Assembly (NCBI RefSeq): GCF_036347055.1
Contig: NZ_CP108882.1
Location: forward strand, 744,001 to 808,000
DNA length: 64,000 nt
Source of the DNA: Streptomyces sp. NBC_00820
GTDB taxonomy: Bacteria; Actinomycetota; Actinomycetes; Streptomycetales; Streptomycetaceae
Direction of reading: 5' to 3'
Shown here: piece by piece, positions 43,939 through 51,646 of the stretch
How positions within the stretch are numbered: the first letter of the stretch is position 1
How the letters are laid out: each line of letters starts with the position of its first letter
Position numbers and translations under genes: made by a program
The notes under the pieces: generated by a model
Databases searched by the model: none
The model's input: only the letters and a program-made list of their open reading frames with translations
Told to the model about the DNA's origin: nothing

Positions 43939-44121
43939 GTGACCTCGATCGAGCGGACCGCGTATCCGCGGTTCAAGCGGCTGATCACCGCGCATGAGCT
44001 GCATCTGTTCTTCTCGCCGACTCGCGATGAGCTTCAGGGGGCGGCCGATGCCACGGATGGTGATGAGCATCTGCTGGCCTTGTTGCTGATGCTGAAGTCG
44101 TACCTCGGCACAGCCGCCTGA
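43939..44121 (+). pseudogene. tnpA: Tn3 transposase N-terminal fragment (DUF4158)
   Basis: GTG at 43939 opens 60 codons: SIERTAYPRFKRLITAHELH, LFFSPTRDELQGAADATDGD, EHLLALLLMLKSYLGTAA then stop. This is the start of a Tn3 transposase (DUF4158 domain) of normally about 1,000 residues. The sequence leaves the family after LMLKSY, so a deletion rather than a point mutation ended it. It is 78 bases inside the left repeat, the usual position for tnpA here. Confidence 0.85.
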
Positions 44122-44162
44122 CATGGGGGCGCGCGCTTCCGAAGCTCCCGACCGACGAACTG

Positions 44163-44594
44163 TCAGGCGAGGTACTGGCCGTTAAGAAGAGGCCAGTTGG
44201 CAGTGATCGTTTCCGTCCTCCGGGAGGCAGTCTGCGAGGTTGTCCGAATCTGCCGCACTTCCCGGTCTTCGACCGATCGCCCAAGAAGGCCGCGGATTCC
44301 AGAGAGGCGCTGGCTGAAGATCCTACTGAGATTGACGTCGCACTGGTGCACAGAGATCACAGTTTCAATACGTGTTTCGTGATCTCCGAGGAAGCCGACA
44401 AGGCGGACAGCCTTGCCCACATCGATCCACCACACTGCGGGCGCTTCTGGTGCTCCTATGCGCCACAGTGCGTATGAGAGCAAGCCCGGACCTTCCGATC
44501 GAACCTGCATCTTCTGATTCAAGAGAGTGTTCGCGGCTGGCATCCGGAGCCGGTTGATGAGGATTCCCGCCTCGTCAAGTGCTACTAAGTCCAC
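44163..44594 (-). CDS. orphan cargo gene inside disrupted tnpA
   Basis: This encodes 143 residues of unknown family (AGILINRLRMPAANTLLNQK, LWRIGAPEAPAVWWIDVGKA, IETVISVHQCDVNLSRIFSQ). The GTG has GGGAG 7 bases before it. Its codon use differs from neighbours: residue 3 is TTA, with CTT and AAC/AAT-type codons common. Residues 45-75 could form strands around WWIDVG. It occupies the space between the two transposase fragments on the opposite strand, so it arrived with or after the deletion. I cannot name a function. Confidence 0.55.
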   Translation of the reverse strand: MDLVALDEAGILINRLRMPAANTLLNQKMQVRSEGPGLLSYALWRIGAPEAPAVWWIDVGKAVRLVGFLGDHETRIETVISVHQCDVNLSRIFSQRLSGIRGLLGRSVEDREVRQIRTTSQTASRRTETITANWPLLNGQYLA

Positions 44595-44679
44595 AGCCGT
44601 GCTCCCGCAGAGTAGTCGGCGTTGTCGTTCGGCAATCGCGTCATCGGGACCTTAGCCTGGGTCGCCGGGGCCCGACACC

Positions 44680-45115
44680 TGTACCGCCTTCCGCGAGGTC
44701 GGCCGCGTGATCCGCACCGTGCAGCTACTGCGCTGCCTCTCCGATCCGGCGCTTCGCCGGCGGGTGACCGCGGCGACGAACAAGGTGAAGTCGTTCAACC
44801 GGTTCTCCGAGCGGGTCGGCTTCGGTAGCCGCAGGGGCATCGCGGACAACGACCCCGTCGCGCAGGAGAAGGCAATGAAACGCTCTGGACATCGCCGAGA
44901 TCGTCCGGCAGCTGCTGGAAGAGGGTTGGGAGATCGGCCCCGGATACCTGGCCCACATCTCGCCCTACCTGACCGAGCACATCTACCGGTTCGGCAAGTA
45001 CTCCACCCACGAGCTCGGCATCCAGCCCGAGGCGTACGACCCGAAGCTCGACGTCGCCTTCACGCCGCTGCGTGAGCAGGACCTGACGGCTGGGGGCTTC
45101 AACCGGGCCGCCTGA
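44680..45115 (+). pseudogene. tnpA: Tn3 transposase C-terminal fragment with frameshift
   Basis: In one frame, TAFREVGRVIRTVQLLRCL, RRVTAATNKVKSFNRFSERV and GIADNDPVAQEKAMK match the DDE-end region of Tn3 transposases. Right after MK the sequence jumps to another frame as NALDIAEIVRQLLEEGWEIG, PYLTEHIYRFGKYSTHELGI and LREQDLTAGGFNRAA stop. About a dozen residues normally between (an FNTLIANAVIFH-type segment) are missing. With the N-terminal fragment 560 bases away, most of the gene body has gone. The transposon cannot make its own transposase. Confidence 0.85.
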
Positions 45116-45166
45116 GCCGGGCATCATTAGGGTCACGGGCGAGACTGCCTGACATGTGGGGGTGCG

Positions 45167-45586
45167 GTGAGCGCGGACGACTTGCGGAAGAAGTATGAGA
45201 TGTTCCTGGACACCGCCGCTGGCGAGGACGTGGCCCTCCCGACGGTGGATGTGTCCGGCGGGCCGTCGCGCAAGGAACTCTTGGGTGTCCTGCGTGATCG
45301 TTTCGCCGCTGAGCCTGGGCTTGCCGCGGTGCGGCTCACGGCTGGCCACACCCTGGTGGGCACCGTCCCTCGCGAGCGTGCCGAGGGCGCGGAAGGGCTG
45401 CGCAGCGATCCGGGGGCGGGCATGCTCGGCCTTCCCGGCTACTCGACGTATCCGGAGCAGCTGACCGCCCGCTGCCGGGATTCCGGGTGCCGCGATGCGC
45501 AGTACCTGTTCGAGTTCGACGACGAGAACCCACCGCTGTGTGCGGTGGATCCGGTGCATGGTCCTTTGGAACTGGAATCGAACTGA
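45167..45586 (+). CDS. small Cys/His protein, first gene of cargo module
   Basis: This encodes 139 residues. The GTG has a G-rich ribosome site (GGGGG) and is 51 bases after the transposase remnant. The N-terminal half is helical and charged (SADDLRKKYEMFLDTAAGED, RKELLGVLRDRFAAEPGLAA). The end, ARCRDSGCRDAQYLFEFDD then CAVDPVHGPLE, places three Cys and one His (C-x4-C-x15-C-x5-H), which could bind zinc. The family is not recognised. Only 15 bases separate it from the membrane-protein gene, so the two are co-transcribed. Confidence 0.65.
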   Translation: MSADDLRKKYEMFLDTAAGEDVALPTVDVSGGPSRKELLGVLRDRFAAEPGLAAVRLTAGHTLVGTVPRERAEGAEGLRSDPGAGMLGLPGYSTYPEQLTARCRDSGCRDAQYLFEFDDENPPLCAVDPVHGPLELESN

Positions 45587-45601
45587 CAGCGGGGGAACCG
45601 C

Positions 45602-46582
45602 GTGAAACTGGATGCGCTGGCCAAGCCGCTCGACCGAGCCTACGGGCCGCGTTTCTTCGTGGTGGCCTTAGTGCCGACGACCGCCGTCAGCCTGTTTCTG
45701 CTGGTGCTGGTCTGGGCCGGGGCGCCGGATACGGTCCGCTTCTCCAGGGCGTGGGAGACAGCGGCGAAGCTGGGCATCGGGGAAATCGTGCTCCTCGTAT
45801 TGGCGACTGCCCTCGCTGGGACAATCTCCATGCCTCTGCAACTGCCGCTGCTGCGTCTACTGGAAGGCCACTGGCCGACCCGGCCACAGTGGTTCGCCCG
45901 GCGGGCCGTGCATCCGGTGGCCCAGGTGGGGATCGCGTTCCAGAAGTGGCGCCGGGGGTTGGTCAATGCGGCGGCTCCCGCTGGCCGGCCGGAACGTCAG
46001 GCGGCTTGGGTGCGACTAGCCTGGCAGCGTAGCCGCTACCCGGACCAGGACTATCTGTTGCGTCCGACGGCGTTTGGCAATGCCTTGGCCGCGGCGGAGC
46101 GACGGGCCGGTCGCCAGTATGGGCTGGACGCAGTTGTCGTCTGGCCGCGGCTCGAACCACTGCTGGCCGAGCCGGTACGGGCCGCCGTCGCTGACCGGAG
46201 GATGTGGCTGGACGCCTCGGCCCGCCTGAGCGCCACCAGTCTGCTGGTGGCGCCAGTCGCGCTGGTACTGCTGTGGCAATCCGGATGGTGGCGGTTGCTC
46301 TGTCTGGCTCCTGTGCTGGTGGCGTTGCTGGCCTACTCCGCCGCTGTCCAGGCCGCTGTCGCCTACGGTGAGTGCGTCGCTGCCGCCTTCGACCTGCATC
46401 GCTTCGACCTGCTCACCGCGTTGCACCTGCCGCTGCCCGCCGACCGGGATGCCGAGTACGCACAGAACCGGAAGCTGAGCACACTTCTGCGGCAGCCCGT
46501 CGGACGGGTCTGGCAGATGCGCTACGAGCACCCGACGGCCCCACCTGCCGGGCCGCCACCTCCGGGCGGATCTACGCCGTGA
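45602..46582 (+). CDS. membrane protein, second gene of cargo module
   Basis: This encodes 326 residues. Four hydrophobic segments in two pairs: about 18-40 (FFVVALVPTTAVSLFLLVLV), 58-78 (EIVLLVLATALAGTISMPLQ), 213-230 and 237-258 (LCLAPVLVALLAYSAAVQAA). A cytosolic-looking loop (about 85-210) contains RGLVNAAAPAGRPERQAAWV and GLDAVVVWPRLEPLLAEPV. The C-terminus is Pro-rich. Residue 23 is TTA, a codon that in Streptomyces needs the bldA tRNA. Its stop faces the CHAT gene's stop with 12 bases between. No family recognised; by position it may be the membrane effector or anchor of the module. Confidence 0.7.
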   Translation: MKLDALAKPLDRAYGPRFFVVALVPTTAVSLFLLVLVWAGAPDTVRFSRAWETAAKLGIGEIVLLVLATALAGTISMPLQLPLLRLLEGHWPTRPQWFARRAVHPVAQVGIAFQKWRRGLVNAAAPAGRPERQAAWVRLAWQRSRYPDQDYLLRPTAFGNALAAAERRAGRQYGLDAVVVWPRLEPLLAEPVRAAVADRRMWLDASARLSATSLLVAPVALVLLWQSGWWRLLCLAPVLVALLAYSAAVQAAVAYGECVAAAFDLHRFDLLTALHLPLPADRDAEYAQNRKLSTLLRQPVGRVWQMRYEHPTAPPAGPPPPGGSTP

Positions 46583-46594
46583 TGGTGCGGGAGT

Positions 46595-49432
46595 TCACAG
46601 TCCGAAGTGCACGTAGGGCGCCCAGATGTGGGGCGAGCCCGGGTGCGTTCGCCGCAGCGCCCGTACGGTGCCGTGCAGGGCGCGAGCCGCGCCCTGGGCC
46701 GAAAGCCTGTTGGCGCCCTCCGGGACGAGGGTGTTGTAGAACGCCTTGACCGCGTTGACCGCGGAACCGTCCTGGAGCGTCCACATCGCCGAGATGACGT
46801 GCTCGTACCCTGCCACTTGGAGCGCGGCGGCCGGATGGATGGCCTCACCCGGCAACTTGCTGCTACCCCCAGCGCCCCAGCACACCGACAGAAAGGCCAG
46901 CCCGCCCGGCCGCTCCCGCGCCCCAGCCAGCTCCAGTACCTGCAGCATCCGGTCATGCAGTCCCAGCCCTCCGGCGTCTCCTGCAGACGGATAACCCGCA
47001 GGGCGAACTCCGTGGCAGGCGAAGTGCACCCAGTCGTACGCGGCGAGCTGCCGCAGTACGGCATCCGCTGTCGCTTCCTTCCCGAGCAGCACCTGCGCCG
47101 AGTGCTGGCGCAGGTGCTCCGCTACCGCGCGGGCTTCGGAAACGGCATGGACCAGTGGAGGATTCCCGGGCACGGCAACCGGCAGCACCATCGGCTCGGG
47201 GCCGGTGTCCCGCCAAGCAGCACGGCGGCGCCGCAGTCGCAGCAGGCTGATGAGGTTCGGCGTGTAGGAGGACACGACACGGTCGAGCACCGACTCGCCT
47301 ACGACCGGTATCCCGGCCGCGTGCAGCGGCAGCAAGGCCAAGCGACCGACCGGAGACCACCACAGCCTCGGCAGCACACCGTCCGCGCGGGCCGGGAATG
47401 AAAGCTTGTCGAGCACCGGCTTCGCCGCCGATGCCCACAGCCACGGCAGCGTCTCATCCAAGCAGTCGGCGAGATCAGCTACGCCCATCGCGCCGACTGG
47501 GCCCGAGGGGTCCCGGGCGATTTCGTCCCATGCCTCAACCAAGCGCTCGGTGTGCCGGTCGACTGCCTCCATTGTCAGCTTGGGCAATTCGATCTTCTGC
47601 GGCTGTGCGCGATCCGCCGTGACCACCAAGGCGACACCGCCGACTGCGCCTGCCGCCATGACGACGACCGGCCCGTCACTTGCGGCGGCGCGCAACTCTT
47701 CATACTCCGCAGGCAACAAGAAACGTGAGAAGCCAGGTACCTCAGCGCGCACCCGCTCGGTCGCCTCCGCCCATCGGCGGACCGCGCCCGCCCGCCGCAG
47801 GCCGTTGTGGCCGCGCACCGCCCGGAACATGTCGCTGCGCAGGGCAGTGAGGCGGTCGGCTTGGTCCCGGTCCACCCTGCCCAGGTCGCCGAGCGCCGCT
47901 TCAACGCCGTAATGGTGCGACCACAGCACGCCTCGGCCCGCGTCGAGCAACTCGACTGCTTGTCGCTTACGACGTAGAGACAGCGCCAACCCCATGGCGT
48001 CTTGCGGCACTCGCTGCCACTGCGCGAGTAGTTCCTCCTGCTCGCCGCGCTGGAGAGATGGAGTCGCCAGCAGTGGCAGTAGCTCGACCGCTTGCGTCAT
48101 CGAGCCGAGCGCACCGATCTCGTTGCCGGCAGCGGTCAGGGCGTCCGCGCGGTAACGCGCGGCGAGCACCCGCCAGCCGGCCGGTGCCGCCACGTCGTCG
48201 ACGACGGCCTTCCAGTTCTCGGTCGCGGCCTCGGCATCACCCAGAACTGGATCGTTCCTGCGCCACAACTCCAGGGATAGATTCCCAAGATAGCCAGGGC
48301 GCGCGGGGTCACCGGACGGCGCCGCGTCACAGGCACGACGCCACGCCTCAATTGCCGCGCCCCGCGGCCCTGGCTCACCGGTGACACGAGCCAGTTCGCT
48401 GAGCGTGCCGGCCCGGGCCGCCAGATACATCGGGCGCTCCCGGGCTGCCTCGCCGACCATGTCGAGGACCCTGTCGTGCAGGGCGATGGCGTCGCGAAGG
48501 CGGTCCGCCTTGGTGGGGTCACCGGACGGGAGGGCAAGGCACCAGGTTCGCAGCGCGTCCGCACAGTTCGACAGCCACCAAGGGTGGTTGAGGGATTCCT
48601 CTCCCATGCCGATCGCCGCGCGCAACTCCCGCACGGCGCATTCCGCGTCGCCATCCTGTGCACCATCCGACTGGGCACGGGCAAGCAACGCGATTCCCAA
48701 AGCGGCCTGGTCGCTGTCGTGCTGGCCCTCCCGTTCGGCCCGCGCCACTGCTTCGAACAGGCAGATGGCTTCGTTGATGTCCTCTACGGAACCGGTGAAA
48801 TCCGAGCGTGCCCGCAGTGCGTCGGCGAGCCGGGAGGAGAACCACAACTGGTCCGCCTCCCGCCGTTCCGGGTCTTCGGGCGGCGCCTCACAAACCGCTC
48901 GCAGGGTGAGGACGGCTTGGTCAAGATCAAGCATGCTGCCTGTCCGCTCGAACCGGATACGCAGAAGGCCGGCGTGAAGAGTCCGAGCGACGCGCGTCCC
49001 TTCCAACAGCGGAAGGGCGATTGCGTCATCCAGGTCATCTGGATCATCGCCGCCGTCCTCCTGCGGCGCGAGGTCGTATCGGGCGTTGAGCAGTGTGGCG
49101 AGGACGAACACGTGATGGGGGACATCCGCCCAGACACGACTCGCCTCGACCACTTTCCTCAGCATGTCGATCGCAGCGGACAGATGCACAGGCTGTTGTC
49201 CACAGCCTCGATAGCGTCCGAAGACCACGCGCGTCACCGCGCGGCGCAGGACCTCCCGGTCCGCTTGGTCGAACTCCGGGACCAACAACATGAGCTCCGC
49301 CGCCCGGACGGCCTGGGACCAAGCGACCTCACTGCCAGTGACGTATGCCTGTTCCGAAGAGACTTCGACAATGTCGAGCAGCTGCCTCTCACGATCGGAG
49401 AGCCCAGCCTGCTCACCCCTGCTGGTAGTCAT
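46595..49432 (-). CDS. helical-repeat / CHAT-domain protease-like protein
   Basis: This encodes 945 residues. Residues about 90-560 are repeated amphipathic helix pairs of TPR character (LDQAVLTLRAVCEAPPEDPE, ATENWKAVVDDVAAPAGWRV), typical for protein binding. Residues about 650-945 form a CHAT (caspase-like) domain: VLPRLWWSPVGRLALLPLHA, VSSYTPNLISLLRLRRRRAA, then YDWVHFACHG with His807 and GGLAFLSVCWGAG with Cys851, the catalytic dyad, and SPHIWAPYVHFGL at the end. The ATG at 49432 follows GGGGAGG by a short spacer; GTG at 49435 and a longer open frame are alternatives. CHAT-TPR proteins act in bacterial immunity (for example the TPR-CHAT of gRAMP/Craspase) and signalling. Confidence 0.88.
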   Translation of the reverse strand: MTTSRGEQAGLSDRERQLLDIVEVSSEQAYVTGSEVAWSQAVRAAELMLLVPEFDQADREVLRRAVTRVVFGRYRGCGQQPVHLSAAIDMLRKVVEASRVWADVPHHVFVLATLLNARYDLAPQEDGGDDPDDLDDAIALPLLEGTRVARTLHAGLLRIRFERTGSMLDLDQAVLTLRAVCEAPPEDPERREADQLWFSSRLADALRARSDFTGSVEDINEAICLFEAVARAEREGQHDSDQAALGIALLARAQSDGAQDGDAECAVRELRAAIGMGEESLNHPWWLSNCADALRTWCLALPSGDPTKADRLRDAIALHDRVLDMVGEAARERPMYLAARAGTLSELARVTGEPGPRGAAIEAWRRACDAAPSGDPARPGYLGNLSLELWRRNDPVLGDAEAATENWKAVVDDVAAPAGWRVLAARYRADALTAAGNEIGALGSMTQAVELLPLLATPSLQRGEQEELLAQWQRVPQDAMGLALSLRRKRQAVELLDAGRGVLWSHHYGVEAALGDLGRVDRDQADRLTALRSDMFRAVRGHNGLRRAGAVRRWAEATERVRAEVPGFSRFLLPAEYEELRAAASDGPVVVMAAGAVGGVALVVTADRAQPQKIELPKLTMEAVDRHTERLVEAWDEIARDPSGPVGAMGVADLADCLDETLPWLWASAAKPVLDKLSFPARADGVLPRLWWSPVGRLALLPLHAAGIPVVGESVLDRVVSSYTPNLISLLRLRRRRAAWRDTGPEPMVLPVAVPGNPPLVHAVSEARAVAEHLRQHSAQVLLGKEATADAVLRQLAAYDWVHFACHGVRPAGYPSAGDAGGLGLHDRMLQVLELAGARERPGGLAFLSVCWGAGGSSKLPGEAIHPAAALQVAGYEHVISAMWTLQDGSAVNAVKAFYNTLVPEGANRLSAQGAARALHGTVRALRRTHPGSPHIWAPYVHFGL

Positions 49433-49546
49433 CACCCTCCCCAGGCCAGGAAACGACACCGCTGGGGTGGGCGGAAGGCCACTGCAAGATGAGCAGCCTC
49501 GCAAGCCACCTCCCCGACGTGTGGGTGGCGATTGTTGCACTTCGTG

Positions 49547-49676
49547 CTCGCAGAAATGAGTAGTTCTGAGAGATCGCGCCCCTCGCCGAACCGTGTCCGG
49601 TTTGCCCACGATCTCCGTTCTCATAACCTCTCGCAGAACAGGATTCGCACAAAGCCCCTCACGATAGGTTCTGCGA
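49547..49676. other. candidate resolvase res site
   Basis: Between the CHAT gene and the resolvase start, short inverted motifs recur: CTCGCAGAA and TTCTGAGAG facing each other at 49547-49572, TCGCAGAAC at 49631-49639 and GTTCTGCGA at 49668-49676. The shared half is (T/C)TCGCAGAA. A cluster of such half-sites beside tnpR is the layout of Tn3 res sites, where the resolvase binds to cut and exchange DNA. This is inferred from symmetry and position. Confidence 0.55.
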
Positions 49677-49677
49677 C

Positions 49678-50551
49678 ATGTCAGAGCCTGCCGAACCGGC
49701 AACCACCGTCGAACAGTTCGACTGCCCCACCTGTGAAGTGCCCGCTGGAAGCGCCTGCCGCGCCCGCGGCGGCAAGGTCGCTCCGAAGTACCACACCCCG
49801 CGCTTCATGCTGGTGCCCCAGCTCCGTGCCGAGCTGGAGGTGAAGACCCCCGCCGGCCGGAGCCCCGGCCGCGCATGGGAGAGGGGGCCGGCCATCGACG
49901 CCGCGATGCCGGAGGCCGCCCCGAAGCCCACGAGAGTGGGGTACGCGAGGTGCAGTACCGCCCAGCAAGAGCTCCAGAGCCAGCTCGACGCCCTCGCCGA
50001 GGCCGGGTGCGATCCGGTCTTCTCGGAGAAGATCAGCACCCGGATCAAGGTCCGCCCGGAGTTCGTCAAGGCGATGGACTTCGCCCGCACCATCAAAAAG
50101 GCCGTCCCCACCAGCGGGTGATCCTTACGGTGTGAAGCGCCTGGGACGCGGCGCAGCCGAGCTTCTGGCCATCGCAGAGGACCTGCGCCACCACGACATT
50201 GAGCTCGAACTCCTCACCGGCCCCCTCCAGGGGATCTATGACCCGTCCGGGCATGGCACCGCCCTGTTCGCGTTCTTCGCCGGCATGGCCGAGTCCGAGC
50301 GCGAGTACATCCGGGAGAAGTCCCTGGAAGGCCAGACGTCCGCCCGCGAGCGAGGCCGTCACGGCGGGCGCCCCAAGGTCGTCGACGACGACATGGCCGA
50401 CTACGCCCGCACCCTGCGTGCCCAGGGCGTCCCTGTCCCGCAGATCGCCTGCAAACTCGTCATCCCCTCGGGAAAGAACCAAGGCGAGCACCCCTCAGTC
50501 CCCACCGTCTACCGCCTCCTCGCCGAAGCCGACGGCAACGCCGCCGAGTGA
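49678..50551 (+). pseudogene. tnpR: Tn3 serine resolvase with zinc-finger-like leader, frameshifted
   Basis: The first part (ATG at 49678) has CPTCEVPAGSACRARGGKVA then PKYHTPRF, a Cys/Cys/Cys/His zinc-binding pattern of actinomycete resolvases, followed by RVGYARCSTAQQELQSQLDA with the catalytic Ser and FSEKISTRIKVRPEFVKAMD. After AVP the frame is lost around 50,110-50,132 (an HQRVILTV tail is visible in the next frame and some residues are missing). The rest reads KRLGRGAAELLAIAEDLRHH, YDPSGHGTALFAFFAGMAES, REYIREKSLEGQTSARERGR and a C-terminal HTH (VPVPQIACKLVIPSGKNQGE) to the stop at 50551. One or more indels disrupt it, so resolution is probably lost. Confidence 0.82.
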
Positions 50552-50565
50552 GTTGCGGGGCTACT

Positions 50566-50597
50566 CAGAGCTTCAAGATCATCTCATTGCCCCTTTG
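50566..50597 (-). repeat. right terminal inverted repeat
   Basis: This is the inverted copy of 43830-43861. It begins 14 bases after the resolvase stop. Read on the minus strand it starts CAAAGGGGCAATGAG-A-TGATCTTGAAGC. Confidence 0.9.
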
Positions 50598-50629
50598 GCG
50601 CGTATCTGGGCCACACCCGCAACCGCGTG

Positions 50630-50648
50630 CCCGGCTCCCGCAGCCGGG
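50630..50648 (-). terminator. hairpin after glutaminase gene
   Basis: CCCGGCT and AGCCGGG form a 7-bp stem around a CCCGC loop, 10 bases beyond the glutaminase stop in the leftward direction. It probably terminates the glutaminase transcript. Confidence 0.5.
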
Positions 50649-50658
50649 TGGCGGGCCG

Positions 50659-51597
50659 TCAGAACACCGAGAGACCGGTCAGCGTCGTGAAGCGGTCCAG
50701 GGCGGCGACGCCGGCCACCGAGTTGCCGCGCTCGTCGAGGCCCGGACTCCACACGCACAGCGCGCACCGGCCCGGTACGACCGCGATGATCCCGCCGCCG
50801 ACGCCGCTCTTGCCGGGCAGCCCCACGCGGTGGGCGAAGTCACCGGCCGCGTCGTACGTGCCGCAGGTCAGCATCACGGCGTTGACCTGCTTGGCCTGGC
50901 TGCGGGTGAGCAGGCGGGTGCCGTCGGCGCGGATGCCGTGCCGGGCCAGGAAGGTGGTGGCGAGGGCGAGGTCGGCGCAGGACGCGGCGATCGAGCACTG
51001 CCTGAAGTACTGGTCGAGCAGGACCGGCACCGGGTTGTCGATGTTGCCGTAGGACGCCATGAAGTGGGCGAGGGCGGCGTTGCGGTCGCCGTGCTGGGTC
51101 TCGGAGGCGGCGATTTCCCGGTCGAAGCCCAGCTCCGCGTTGCCGCTCTCGGCGCGCAGGAAGGCCAGCAGTTCGCCGGCAGCGTCTCCGGTGCGGGTCT
51201 GGAGACGGTCGGTGACGACGAGCGCGCCGGCGTTGATGAACGGGTTGCGCGGGATGCCGTGCTCGTACTCCAGCTGCACCAGGGAGTTGAACGGGTTGCC
51301 GGAGGGTTCGCGGCCCACGTGCTCCCAGAGGTCGTCGCCCTCGCGGGCCAGGTCGAGGGCGAGCGTGAAGACCTTGGTGATGGACTGCGTGGAGAACGGC
51401 TGCCGCCAGTCCCCCACGCCGTACACCGTTCCGTCCAGCTCGGCGACGGCCATGCCGAAGCTGCGGGGGTCGCGGGCCGCGAGCGCCGGGATGTAGTCGG
51501 CGGGACGGCCGCGGCCCGGTGTGCGCGCCGTCTCCTCGGCGATGCGCTCCAGGATCGGCAGGAAGGCGAGGGACGACGTCGACGTCATGATCACCAT
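50659..51597 (-). CDS. glsA: glutaminase
   Basis: This encodes 312 residues, the glutaminase family A length. QPFSTQSITKVFTLALDLAR holds the Ser-x-x-Lys nucleophile; NPFNSLVQLEYEHGIPRNPF, INAGALVVTDRL and AGDFAHRVGLPGKSGVGGGI are conserved. It hydrolyses glutamine to glutamate and ammonia in the cytosol. GGAGGG lies just before the ATG at 51597; ATG at 51588 is an alternative. It forms a leftward cluster with aspA and asparaginase, all of amide/Asp catabolism. Confidence 0.95.
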   Translation of the reverse strand: MVIMTSTSSLAFLPILERIAEETARTPGRGRPADYIPALAARDPRSFGMAVAELDGTVYGVGDWRQPFSTQSITKVFTLALDLAREGDDLWEHVGREPSGNPFNSLVQLEYEHGIPRNPFINAGALVVTDRLQTRTGDAAGELLAFLRAESGNAELGFDREIAASETQHGDRNAALAHFMASYGNIDNPVPVLLDQYFRQCSIAASCADLALATTFLARHGIRADGTRLLTRSQAKQVNAVMLTCGTYDAAGDFAHRVGLPGKSGVGGGIIAVVPGRCALCVWSPGLDERGNSVAGVAALDRFTTLTGLSVF

Positions 51598-51646
51598 TGT
51601 CCCTCCTGCCGGTCCCGGTGCGCTGCCGGGGCGGTGTCCGCGCAGG

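Larger units (their letters stand above)
43830..50597. mobile_element. Tn3-family transposon, degraded transposition genes, intact cargo
   Basis: A 32-bp sequence at 43830-43861 recurs inverted at 50566-50597 with two mismatches. Both copies begin with CAAAGGGGCAATGAG, and GGGG near the tip is usual for Tn3 termini. Between them lie an N-terminal transposase fragment, a reverse-strand gene, a C-terminal transposase fragment, three cargo genes, a candidate resolution site and a frameshifted resolvase with a zinc-finger-like leader. Length is 6,768 bp. I found no flanking 5-bp direct repeat, so the ends may have changed since insertion or both ends may be parts of different events. It is inserted between dacA and the glutaminase gene. 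Confidence 0.85.

Noticed and set aside
43820..50605. 5-bp target-site duplication around the transposon
   Set aside because: Flanks CGGGT (left) and GCGCG (right) do not match; other end definitions also fail.
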